Assembly: GCA_027886175.1 (NCBI GenBank)
Contig: JAJNNQ010000077.1
Span: 248,001-312,000 of the forward strand
Reading direction: 5' to 3'
DNA length: 64,000 nt
DNA from: Phylloscopus collybita
Taxonomy: Eukaryota; Chordata; Aves; Passeriformes; Phylloscopidae
In this document: piece by piece, positions 54,585-64,000 of the stretch
How the letters are laid out: every line of letters starts with the position of its first letter
Position numbering within the stretch: position 1 is the stretch's first letter
Notes under the pieces: model-generated
What the model was told of the DNA's origin: nothing
The model's database searches: none
What the model saw: only the letters and a program-made list of their open reading frames with translations
Made by a program: the position numbers and the translations under genes

Positions 54585-56330
54585 AGTTTCCATGGGTCCC
54601 CATAGTGTCACAATGGCCCCTTGCTTCCATGAGGCCTTGCAGTGTCAAAATGGTTTCCTTGGTTCCATGGAATGGAACAATGCACAATGAACAATGCACA
54701 ACTGCACAATGACGCAGTGGCCCCTTGGTTCCATGAGGCCTCAGAGTTTCACAATGGTCTCCATGACTCCAGATAGTCCTGCAGTGTCACAGTGTCCCTT
54801 GGTTCTTTTGGGCTCCTCAGGATCACAATGGCCCCTTGGCTGCATGAGGCCCAGCTGTGTCACACTGGCCCCTTGCTTCCATTGGGCCCCGTATGGTCAC
54901 AGTTGTCCCCCCTTGCTTCCATGCGACCTTCAGTATCACAGTGGTGTCCTTGGTACTGCAGTATCACAATGGTGTATTCAATGAGGCCCTGCAGTGTCAC
55001 AATGGCCTCCTTGGCTCCACAAGGTCCAGCAGAGCCTCTTGGTTCAACGAGGCCTCAAAGTTTCATAACGTTCTCCAGGATTCCATGAGGGCCCTCTATG
55101 TCACAATGGACCTTTGGTTCCATGAGGTCTCACCCTGTTCCATGAATCCTTAGTTCCATGGGGCCCTGCAGTGTCACAATGGGCCCCTTGATTTAATGGT
55201 GCCACACAGTGCCACAATTGTCCCTTGGTTCCATTCAGCCCCACAGTGTCACTATCGACTCCCTAGCTCCAAAGGCTCTAAAGTGCCACAATGGCCCGTT
55301 GGTTTCCCAGGGCCTCAAGGTGTACAAATGGCCTCCAGGGTTTCATGAGGCCCTGCTGTGTCACAATGGACCTTTGGTTCCATGATGCCCCAGAGTGTCA
55401 CAATGGTATCCTTGGTTCCACGGTGTCAGAATGGACACTTCATCCCATGGACACCCGCAGTGTTCACTGTAGCCCCCTTGATTCCATGAGGCCCTGCTAT
55501 GCTATAATGGCCCCTTGGTTCCAGTGGGTCCCAAAATGTCAGAATAGTCTCCACTGTTCCATGAGGCCCCACAATGTCACTGTGGTCCCCTTGGTTCCAC
55601 AGGGCTCTGCAGTGTCACAATGGACTCTTGGTTCCATGAGGTTCCTCAGTCACAATGGCCCCTTGTCCGTATGTGGCCACACTGTGTCACAATGGCTCGT
55701 GGTTCCATGAGGCCACACAGAGTTGCAATGGACCCTTGGTTCCATGAGACCTTGCTGTGTCACAATAGAGTTCTGGTTCCATGAGCTTTCATACTGCCAA
55801 CTACAGTCTCCTTGGTTCTGCAGTGTCACCATAGGCCCTTAGTTCCAGGAGGTCCCACAGTATAACGTGGTCATTTTGGTTCTGTGAGGTTAAGCAGTGT
55901 CACAATGGCCTCCTTGGTTCTACAAGGCCTTGCTGGGTCAGAATGGCCCCTTTGGTTCCACGTGGCCCTACAGCGTCACCATGGTCTCCTTGGATCCACA
56001 TTGTCACAATGGAGCTTTCAGTCCCTTCAGCCCCAGTGTTTCACAGTGGCCCTTTGGTTCCATGAGTTTTGGCACTATCAGGAATGGTTCCCTTGTTCAA
56101 ACAAGGCCTTGCTGTGCCACAATGGACTCTTGGTTCCATGAGGCCTTTCTCTGTCACAATGTATTTTTGATTCCATGAGGTTCCATATTTGTCCCAATGG
56201 TCTCCTTGGATCTGAAGCTTCACAATGGACCATTGGTTCCAGGTGGCTCTGCTGTATCAAAAAGAATTTTGGTTCCATGAGGGTCCAAGGTACGACAGTA
56301 GACTCCTTGGTTCTGTGAGTCGCTGCTCTT
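54585..56330 (+). repeat. ~37-base minisatellite, block 9 (forward)
   Basis: About 45 degenerate units of GGTTCCATGAGGCC...GTGTCACAATGG. Frames of up to 139 residues follow the repeat. Confidence 0.9.
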
Positions 56331-56539
56331 ATCAAATTCCAAATTATCAGAATAAGACTCCTTAACACTAATTTGATGTTTATGAAGGTGTAATTTATTC
56401 AGGCTTGAGGTCCAACATGCACTAAGTCACAACCTTACAAGGACATGTGATTCTAAAAGAGTGTTACTTATATAAAGTCACAAAATGTGCATTACAATTT
56501 ACCCATCACCATAAAACCCACCCCAAGTTCCCAGATTCA

Positions 56540-57500
56540 CTCCCTGTTTTCTCTATCACTGCACCCTTGAGCCAGATGTCTTCTTCTCTTCCAACCATCC
56601 TTGCTGGGAAAGCAGGACCTGCATGCCTTGTTCCTGTGCTAGAAGTTCACAGGCACAGTAAAAATGGAATGAACCCTTTTGGTATCCAGCCCCAGGCTGT
56701 GTGTGCCCAGGCAGAGGCAGGCAGGACGCAGAGCTGTCAGCAAAGGAAGGGCCCAGCCAGGTGGGGCAGCCGCGGGTGACGACAGCCTGCAGGGACAGAG
56801 GCACAGGGCATGGACACCGTAGGACAGCCTGGGCTGCACAGGCCACAGGGATGGGCAGCAGCTGCAAGGCCCTGACACAGCCAACTCCTGCAGCACTTGG
56901 GCCATGGCTGCTGGCCCTGGGCCTGAGCCAGCAGGAGGGGACAAGTGACCCTTGAAGGCCTGGGGCCTCATGGCCTCCTTGTCCCTGCTCAGCAGCCTGG
57001 CAGGGGCTGCCCCATGGTGCTGCCCTTGGCATTGCACATCCCCACATCCCAGTAGCCTGGGAAGAGCCCTGAGCAAGGAGGGAGGGGCAGGACAGGGCTT
57101 GGCAGGGGCTGGGGCTCAGGCCTTGGCCCTTTGGATTCCTCAAACATATCCAGGTTTGTTCAGAATTAGGGACAAATTTGCCTTGTCTGTCCCCACCTGT
57201 CCTCACTGTGTTCTGCTCTACCTGGAACTTGGGGACACTTTCTCAGTTGTGTTTCTCTGTGGGACCCATTAAAAGTTCAAAAAACTTTGGACTTTGAATC
57301 TGACTTGGAGTTCTTGAGAAGTTTTTTGAGCACACTGAGGGACTGAATCTGATGTAAACAGCACCAAAACCCCAAGAGATTAATTAAAGTCCTTGTGCTG
57401 TGTCTGTGCTGATGAGCTGGGCTGGGCTCCTGGAAGAGAGGATGATCTTGGCAACCAAGAAGAGCTTTAAAAAGACATTTCTCCTGAGGAGCAGCTCCTC
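56540..57500 (+). repeat. Dispersed ~1 kb segment, copy 5 (inverse of copies 1 and 2)
   Basis: Reverse complement of 1785-2770. Its 57230-57500 end aligns with 16260-16530 in the left arm, so it links the outer repeat family to the OR units. Confidence 0.75.
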
Positions 57501-57509
57501 TCCCAGCCC

Positions 57510-58552
57510 AGCAGGGCTGAGGGCACTGCCTGCAGGTATCTGAGAGCAGTGAAGCAGACAGAGGCTTAAAGAAACTGCAAGGACAATTCAGGGATTATTC
57601 ACAGAGAAATCTTCACAACTTTTGAAAATTCTGAACTCCTTCCTGGAGAAATTTTCACAGCTTTTGGCACAGTCAGTCTCTGGCTGCAGGGATCTCCTCA
57701 AGCTGACCCAGGACAGGACTGAGGTGACTGTAAGGATGGCTCTGCTGCCCTTTCTGCTTTGGGGGAGGATGTGCTCCAGAGCAGGGCTGCCCTGGGCACC
57801 GTCAGAGGGACAGGGCAGGACGGCTCCTGCTGCCAGGGACGGCTGCAGGGGCTGAAGCTGGGGCTGCAGCCAGGGCTGCCCAGGGCTGTCCTGCACAGCA
57901 GCTCCTGCAGCCCTCAGGGCTCTTGGCCAGCCCAGGGCATCTGCCACCTGCCAGGGGCAGCTCTCAGCCTGCCTGGGAGCTCCCATGGATGCTGGAGGGG
58001 AGCAGTGGGTGCAAGGAGTGACTCCTGCCAGGGCAGCTCCTGCTGCTGCTGCTGCTGCTGTGGAGAGGGTGCTGTGTGTGCCAGGGCTGCTCAGAGCTCC
58101 AGCTCATGCCCAGGTCATTTCTGAGGGGTCTTTGCATGAGCTCATTCAGGGCAGGAATTTCCTGCTTGGGTCTCTCCTTTCCTGAATCTGTGCTCCCACT
58201 TTTCTCTGGCTCAGCTTGGTGGCAATGGAAACTCAGCTGTGCAGGGCAGAGCAGGGGCTGAGGCTCTTCAACCATCCCACTGAGTTTTCCTGGGAAGCTC
58301 AGCAAGTGCCTGCAGCTGCCCAGGCTCCAGATCCATGCAGCATCAGCTTTCCATGGTGTCCAGACCTGGGGGAGCTGTTCTTTAATGCCTGCAGCCGGGA
58401 GCAGCTGCAGGGCAGAGCTGGCCCAGGGGCTGGGCTGGGCTCTGGCAGCTGTGGCAGGGAAGGAGCCCGGGCCCACAGGAACAGCTCGGGCTGGGACAGC
58501 TGCAGCAGCAGAGGCGTGGGCAGGGAGGGAGGGAAACAGTGCTGAGGGCAGC

Positions 58553-58584
<32 letters not shown>

Positions 58585-59780
58585 AGGGGAGATGTGGCAG
58601 CTGCCAGCCCTGCCCTGCAGGGCAGACCCTGGCCTGAGCAGCACAGCTGCTGTGTGCCCTGGCAGCCAGCACAGCCCTCAGCCCGGGGGCTGGGGGCCCT
58701 CAGTCCCCTCCTGGGCCGGCAGAGCAGCTCCAGAGATGAAGGGCATCTCTGCTGCCATGTGCCCATTGCCTGCTGCCCAGGGCCTGAGGGCCACTGTCCT
58801 GCACTGCTGCTGCCTGCACTGCAGGGGCTGGGCAGGGCTGGGCAGGGAAAGGCTTTTCCTCAGGGCCTGGCTCTCTCTCTCCTTGCCTTGCCCAGCTGCT
58901 GCTGCTGCCATTGCTGAGGGGCTCTCTGGGAATGGCACTTCCAGCTGCAGGCTCAGGCCCAGCCCTTGGGCTCCTCCTGCTCAGGCTGAGCACAGCAGTG
59001 GGGTGTCCCAGCTCCCTGTGCCTGGGGAGCTCTGGGCAGGGCAGGCTGGCAGGCTGGGAATGAGCTGACTCTCATCCAGCAGTGCCATGGACAGGACCAT
59101 TGGTGTGTCCTGGGGATGCCATCCAAGCTGTCAGCTGCCTCCAGGGGACACTGGGGGATAGGAGTGTCCTTGGCCAGGGCTGGGGATGAGACTCTGAGAA
59201 AGGCTGAGCCAGTTTGCTCTGCTGTGGCTCCCTCTGCTCTCAGCTGTGTCAGGCTGATTTCCAGGGGAGCACAGTGACTGCCCTGGATCTCAGAAAGGGC
59301 AGCTGGGGACACATGGAGTCACAGAGCAGCTCCCCTCACGCTTCACTGAGTTACAGCCAATGCTCTTGCCTTGCACAGTTCTCTCTGATCTCCCTGGGCA
59401 CAGCAGGAACCCTCTCCAACTGCCTTTGGCCATCACTGTTCCTTAGCCCTGGCACAGGAGATGCTGCCAAGCTCCTCTGCCTCAGCAGCACTTTGGGCTG
59501 ATGAAGTCCAACCCCAGGACTGGTCCCTGTCCCCGTTCCCATGGCCCCACTGCTGCAGAGCAGAGCTGACCCCTCAGTGTCCATGGGCAGAGCCCCTGCT
59601 GGTCACAGCAACGGGGCCAGATCCCAGCAGAGCTCCAGGCACGAGGCTGAAGGAAGGGCTCTGAGAAAAGGAAAATTGGGTGGCACAGAGCAGGAGGGGC
59701 AGGGTTGAGAGAAAGGGCTTGGGAATCACTCAGGAAAGTCTCCTCTGACTTGTCACTGTGTGATCCTTGACCAGGTCCCT
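57510..59780. other. GC-rich 5' region of OR copy C with two (CTG)n tracts
   Basis: Part of it (57830-57990) resembles 16790-16935 of the left arm, but from about 58000 to 59780 I see no similarity to the 5' flank of copies A and B. (CTG)n tracts lie at about 58040-58062 and 58556-58584. Frames of up to 227 residues overlap on both strands and are not called. A splice acceptor-like CCAG ends at 59774. Confidence 0.5.
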
Positions 59781-59797
59781 GTGTCCAGAGGCAGCAA

Positions 59798-60730
59798 ATG
59801 TCCAACAGCAGCTCCATCAGCCACTTCCTCCTGCTGGCATTGGCAGACAGGCGGCAGCTGCAGCTCCTGCACTTCTGCCTCTTCCTGGGCATCTCCCTGG
59901 CTGCCCTCCTGGGCAACGGCCTCATCATCAGCGCCGTAGCCTGCGGCCACCACCTGCACAGCCCCATGTTCTTCTTCCTGCTCAACCTGGCCCTCACTGA
60001 CCTAGGCTGCATCTGCACCACTGTCCCCAAAGCCATGCACAATTCCCTCTGGGACACCAGGAACATCTCCTACACAGGATGTGCTGCACAGGCCTTTTTC
60101 TTTCTGTTTTTAATTGTAGCAGAACTTGCCCTTCTGACCATCATGTGCTACGACCGCTACGTGTCCATCTGCAAACCCCTGCACTACGGGACCCTCCTGG
60201 GCAGCAGAGCTTGTGCCCACATGGCAGCAGCTGCCTGGGCCAGTGCCTTTCTCACTGCTCTCATGCACACAGCCAATACATTTTCCCTGCCCCTGTGCCA
60301 TGGCAATGCCCTGGGCCAGTTCTTCTGTGAAATCCCACACATCCTCAAGCTCTCCTGCTCCAAATTCTACCGCAGGGAATTTGGGCTCATTGTGTTTTCC
60401 ATTTCCTTATCATTGTGTTGTTTTTTGTTCATTGTTTTCTCCTACGTGCAGATCTTCAGGGCTGTGCTGAGGATCCCCTCTGAGCAGGGACGGCACAAAG
60501 CCTTTTCCACCTGCCTCCCTCACCTGGCCGTGGTCTCTCTGTTCATCAGCACTGGCACATTTGCCTACCTGAAGCCCCCCTCCATCTCCTCCCCATCCCT
60601 GGATCTGGCTCTGTCAGTTTTGTACTCGGTGGTGCCTCCAGCCCTGAACCCCCTCATCTACAGCCTGAGGAACCAGGAGCTCAGGGCTGAAGTGAGGAGA
60701 CTGATGACTGGATGGTGTCAGAAACATTAA
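59798..60730 (+). CDS. Olfactory receptor, OR14-like (copy C)
   Basis: An intact 310-residue odorant receptor with NSSS sequon, GNGL (TM1), PMFFFLLNLALTDLG (TM2), MCYDRYVSICKPLHY (TM3/ICL2), KAFSTCLPHL (TM6) and PPALNPLIYSLRNQE (TM7). The first ~146 bases of coding sequence are identical to copy A by eye. The middle differs in TM3 (FLFLIVAELALL), TM5 (RREFGLIVFSISLSLCCFLF) and TM6/7 (STGTFAYL). The similarity to A and B begins almost exactly at the start codon, so the upstream exon and promoter are probably different. The poly(A) signal is at 60761. It is likely functional; whether it is expressed cannot be told from sequence. Confidence 0.95.
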   Translation: MSNSSSISHFLLLALADRRQLQLLHFCLFLGISLAALLGNGLIISAVACGHHLHSPMFFFLLNLALTDLGCICTTVPKAMHNSLWDTRNISYTGCAAQAFFFLFLIVAELALLTIMCYDRYVSICKPLHYGTLLGSRACAHMAAAAWASAFLTALMHTANTFSLPLCHGNALGQFFCEIPHILKLSCSKFYRREFGLIVFSISLSLCCFLFIVFSYVQIFRAVLRIPSEQGRHKAFSTCLPHLAVVSLFISTGTFAYLKPPSISSPSLDLALSVLYSVVPPALNPLIYSLRNQELRAEVRRLMTGWCQKH

Positions 60731-60760
60731 ACTGCTTCATAATTCCTGTAAATCTCTTGT

Positions 60761-60766
60761 AATAAA
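60761..60766 (+). terminator. Poly(A) signal of OR copy C
   Basis: AATAAA 31 bases after the stop, in the same context (CTTGTAATAAAAG) as copy A. Confidence 0.6.
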
Positions 60767-60939
60767 AGCCATCTTTTATACTTTTTGTTGGTTTCATTTT
60801 GAAGTTTCTTTCTCTTTATTATCTTAATCATGTGCACAAAGAAATGTCATTTCTACTATTTCTCATTTTGTTTCTCTCCACCTTCCCTGAAACCACAGAC
60901 TGTGTCAATAAGGGGCTGCACTCTTGGTGGGTTTAAAGG

Positions 60940-61828
60940 AACTCAAGGATGTCCCAGCCAAGATTGCTGCAGAGATGCCCCTTTGGTTCCCTTCTCTGCA
61001 GCTGCAGCAGCAATGTCTGTGTGCAGAGCTGGGGGCAGATCAGTGCTGGCACAGCAGCTGTGGCCAGCAGCAGCAGCAGCACTTGGTGCTGCCAGTGCTG
61101 CTGCCGTGGCCCTGCCCCGCTGCCCTCCTGGCCCTGCTGTTGCTGTAGGGCCTGAGTGCTCTCGGGGCCGGGCACAGGGCTGGGGGTGGCAGTGCCGGGG
61201 CTGCAGCAGGGACAGGCCATGGGCACTGCTGGCACAGCAGCAGTGCTGAGGCCTCAGGCCAGGGCCTGGGGGCTGCAGGCTCCTTGCCCAGGCTCTCTCC
61301 ACAACACATTGCCCAGGCCAAGGCTGAGCAGAGAAAAGCCCCGGCAGCAGCCCCAGGCTGGCCGTGGGCAGGCTGGGGGCAAACAGCACGGCTGGGGCTC
61401 TGCAAGGGCCCTGGGCAAGCACACGGCAAGGAGCAGCAGAGCAGGGCCTGATCCATCCCCACTGCGCTGGACACCCCAGGCCAGCGGCCCACAGCCTCCT
61501 CATGCACCTGCCAACAACATCCCCCCTCTGCAGCCCTGGCCTCTCCCCCAGCTCACACAGCTGCCACAGCCTTGCAGGCACAGCCACGGCAGCACTGCCT
61601 CAGGAGCCCCTGTTTGCCCTGCCCAGAGCAGGCCTGAGCACCCCCATGGCGTTGGTGTGGGGAGATGAAGCTGAGGGAGCACAAATGCCAGCAGGGCCTG
61701 GGGCCAGGAAGGGCTGGGCCACAGCAGGGAAACCCCTCAGGTTTGTGGTGGCCTCTGTAGTCAGAGCCAGAAAGTTTGTTCCCATGAGCTGGGAGATTGC
61801 TGTGCCACTGCAGATGTTTCTCAGATCC
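60940..61828 (+). repeat. GC-rich 3' module shared by OR units, copy C
   Basis: About five mismatches to copy A in ~800 bases by eye. The same 170- and 214-residue antisense frame pair is open (61156-61668 +, 60943-61587 -). Similarity ends at about 61828, where an LTR starts. Confidence 0.75.
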
Positions 61829-61829
61829 A

Positions 61830-62170
61830 GCTGTCGTGGGTTCAAGCAGCAGTGATCATGTCCAGGGAGGTTACAGCTGCCAGCAGGGAAACAGGCAGGA
61901 CAAGTCTCTTTGTTAAACTCAAGAATCCATTTTATTCCCCCCACCCCAGGCCAGGGAGGAGGTTAGGACCAATAGGAAGAACAGGGGCAGGGTCATGAGT
62001 TTTATTGGGAATTCAGGGGAGGAGTCTTAATGTTTGGGTCAAGGGAGGAGATGACACAAGTCCAGTAAGATCAGACTTCAGCCTCCTCAACACAGGGTGA
62101 CTCCACAATTCCTCCATTTATAAATTGGTTATAACAAGATGGTTCTTGGGAATATGACCTCAATTGTCAC
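61830..62170 (-). mobile_element. LTR related to 32740-33250
   Basis: It starts TGTCGTGGGTTC. It shares CAGCAGTGATCATGTCCAGG, ATTCCATTTTATTCCCCCCAC-like and TTATAACAAG...GGAATATGACC with the LTR at 32.7 kb, in the same orientation. The AATAAA equivalent on the minus strand is at about 61931. It replaces the sequence that follows the OR 3' module in copies A and B. Confidence 0.6.
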
Positions 62171-63485
62171 TGAGGGATGGGCAGGAGGCATCCACCAACC
62201 AGGGAATTCTGAATCACCTCAATGCAAAATAGATTTCTATGAAATAACTGCAATGGAATAGATCACAGGCTTGTGGGTGACAACTGTGGGTACCTAAGCT
62301 TTGCAACATCAACAAGAAATGAGAACCATCCATTCCAAAAGGAATCAACAGATGTAGGATGCTCCAACATAATATCAAAAGCCACTTCCACCTCTGGCTT
62401 CGGAGGGCTGTGGGAGAGGGATGTGGGTATGGCACTCCTGACACTTTAGAGCATGCTTGGAGTATGTTTCCACAAGGGGAAGAATCAAGGAGCAAGAATC
62501 TGAAGGACTGAACAAGAGAAGGATGCATCCAAAGAGACACGAGACAGGCAATTGACTGAAACTATGCAGACCATTCCTGAAGGGCAGAGCCTCCTCAGGA
62601 ACCTCATTTCACCGAGTTCGCTTCACATCCAAGCTTGGTGCAAAATCTGTGGGTGCTCAGGGCCCCAGGACTCCATGGCTCCAGGAATCCATGTGTGGAA
62701 TCCATGGCTCTGTGACCTCACAGCCGGACTCCAGGGCTGTCTCCTGGGCAGCCAGAGAAAGTTGGTGCCGGCGGGAGGGGTGGCAGTGCAGGCACGCTGA
62801 CACTTGAGAGGCAACTGCTGCTGGCACTGCTGGTGCTGGCACTGCTGCTGCCCCTGCTGGCAGTGCCCTGGGGTGGCAGAGCAGCAGCACCTGCAGCCCT
62901 GCAGCCTGCGAGGCGCTGGCAGCTCAGGGCAGAGCCCAATGACCCAGCTGGGATTGCACTTGAGGATGGACATGGAGAAGGGAATCTGTGCCCACACAGT
63001 GCTCAGAGCAGGTCTGGGACAAGGAGGGAGGGAAGGAAGGAGGGTGGATGAATCCCCTTCCCACCACTACCAAGGGAAGGCCTTGGTGAGGGCAAGGGGG
63101 CCTTGACCTGACACCCAGCCCTTCAGAGACCCAGCTGCCAGCTCCGGCTCAGCCCACACTGAGCGGGATTCCATCAGGCCTTGGCTCAAGGCAGTGGCAG
63201 GGGCAGAAGTGATGGCAGCAGCTGGAATGCAGGCCCATGCTTTCCTTCTCCCCAGCCCATTTGGCAACATCTGGGCAAGGTCTCCCCTGTCTGTCTGCAG
63301 CCAGCTTGGGGGCCCTTCCTCTCCTCCCCCTGCTTGGGGGACTGAGCTTGGTTTCTCTGTCATCCTCAATGCTGAACTTGTGTCTCCTCCAACCTGGCTA
63401 TTCAGGGTTTGTGTTTCCTGTGTCTCTCACCTTCCTCCCCTTCCTCCTTCCCACCTGCTCCCAGATCCTCTTTGTGCAGCTAGCT
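62171..63485. other. Unassigned stretch
   Basis: No gene recognised. 62810-62870 is a CTG-rich run that gives a Leu-rich stretch resembling a signal peptide, but no ATG precedes it in frame. 63240-63480 is pyrimidine-rich. Confidence 0.35.
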
Positions 63486-63489
63486 CTGG

Positions 63490-64000
63490 AACTTGCAGCA
63501 GCAAAGTTTTCCAAATTTTCCAAACTCCCGTAAAAAATTCCCCAAAATGAACCCTAGATTTACCCCAAAATTTCCCTCAAATTCTCCAAACCTCCCAAAT
63601 TTCCCCAAATTTTCCCCTGAATTCCCCAAAATCTCCAAAAATTCCTGAGTTTTCCTCTGAATTCCCCAAATTTTCTGAAATTCCCCAAAGTTCCCCCCAA
63701 ATTCCCCAATATCTCCCAAAATTCCTCAAAAATTTCCTCTGAATTCCCCAAAGTTTCCTACATCCCCCAAAATGACCCAAAATTTCTCTAATTTTTCCCT
63801 TAAATCCCCCAAAATCTCCAAAATTTCCCCCAAATTTCTCTCTAAATCTCCCAAGTTTTCTCTAATTTCCTCCAAAATTCCCCTCAAATCCTCCAAAACC
63901 TCCCAAAATTCCCCAAAACTTCCCCAGATTCCCTCAGATCTCCCAAATCCCACCAAACGTTTCTCAGAATTCCCCAAATTTTCCTAAATTCCCCCCAAAA
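63490..64000 (+). repeat. Terminal minisatellite (AATTCCCCAAA-like units)
   Basis: Degenerate 9-20 base units (AATTCCCCAAATTT, AATCTCCCAAA, AATTTCCC) continue to the end of the window. Minus-strand Gly/Glu/Phe-rich frames (63-83 residues) are translations of it. The array probably continues beyond the window. Confidence 0.9.

Noticed and set aside
62833..63051. Secreted peptide with Leu-rich signal sequence
   Set aside because: No ATG lies in frame between the upstream stop (about 62713) and the Leu run, which is encoded by a CTG-rich tract.
63480..63987. Gly/Glu/Phe-rich minus-strand proteins at the window end
   Set aside because: They are translations of a short-unit minisatellite.

Overview
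The window is vertebrate nuclear DNA and most probably comes from a bird, likely a songbird (passerine). The evidence is several CR1 LINE fragments, a tRNA-Ile-derived SINE with a CR1-like tail (TguSINE1 type, described from zebra finch), abundant endogenous retroviral LTRs, and three intact single-coding-exon odorant receptor genes of the OR14 type that is greatly expanded in birds. Nothing prokaryotic is present: no operons, no ribosome binding sites. Most long open frames here are by-products of GC-rich DNA, of minisatellites or of a hexanucleotide array.

Layout. 1-14.6 kb is repeat-rich and has no gene I recognise: blocks of a ~37-base minisatellite, an LTR with a tRNA-Trp-like primer site (335-791), two copies of a ~0.7-1 kb dispersed segment, a ~190-base tandem array (7.2-9.4 kb), the SINE (10.46 kb), a solo LTR (11.39-12.06 kb), and a G-rich repeat carrying seven copies of a motif resembling the ZNF143 (Staf) site. 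14.63-22.58 kb is the left arm of a large inverted duplication and holds OR copy A (19451-20383, + strand). 22.6-43.9 kb is the spacer: a second copy of the 10.9-12.2 kb segment, long minisatellite blocks, LTRs, CR1 pieces, an (AAAAAG)n array, an OR C-terminal remnant (29.1 kb), and a degraded gammaretrovirus-like provirus on the minus strand (env fragment, pol, gag from 33.9 to 39.9 kb) with another LTR nested in its reverse transcriptase. 43.96-51.95 kb is the right arm, in opposite orientation, with OR copy B (46141-47073, - strand). 52.6-54.3 kb is the 3' end of an ERVK-like provirus. After another minisatellite block, 56.5-61.8 kb carries OR copy C (59798-60730, + strand). The window ends in a T/C/A-rich minisatellite (63.5-64.0 kb).

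The only genes likely to make functional protein are the three 310-residue odorant receptors, which would act as odorant-binding GPCRs in olfactory sensory neurons. They form one subfamily. The N-terminal third and the cytoplasmic motifs are nearly identical, while differences cluster in TM3, TM5 and TM6/7. The non-coding 3' flank is even more conserved than the genes. This pattern fits recent duplication plus gene conversion. Positions of repeat edges are estimates by eye, and no alignment or database search was run.
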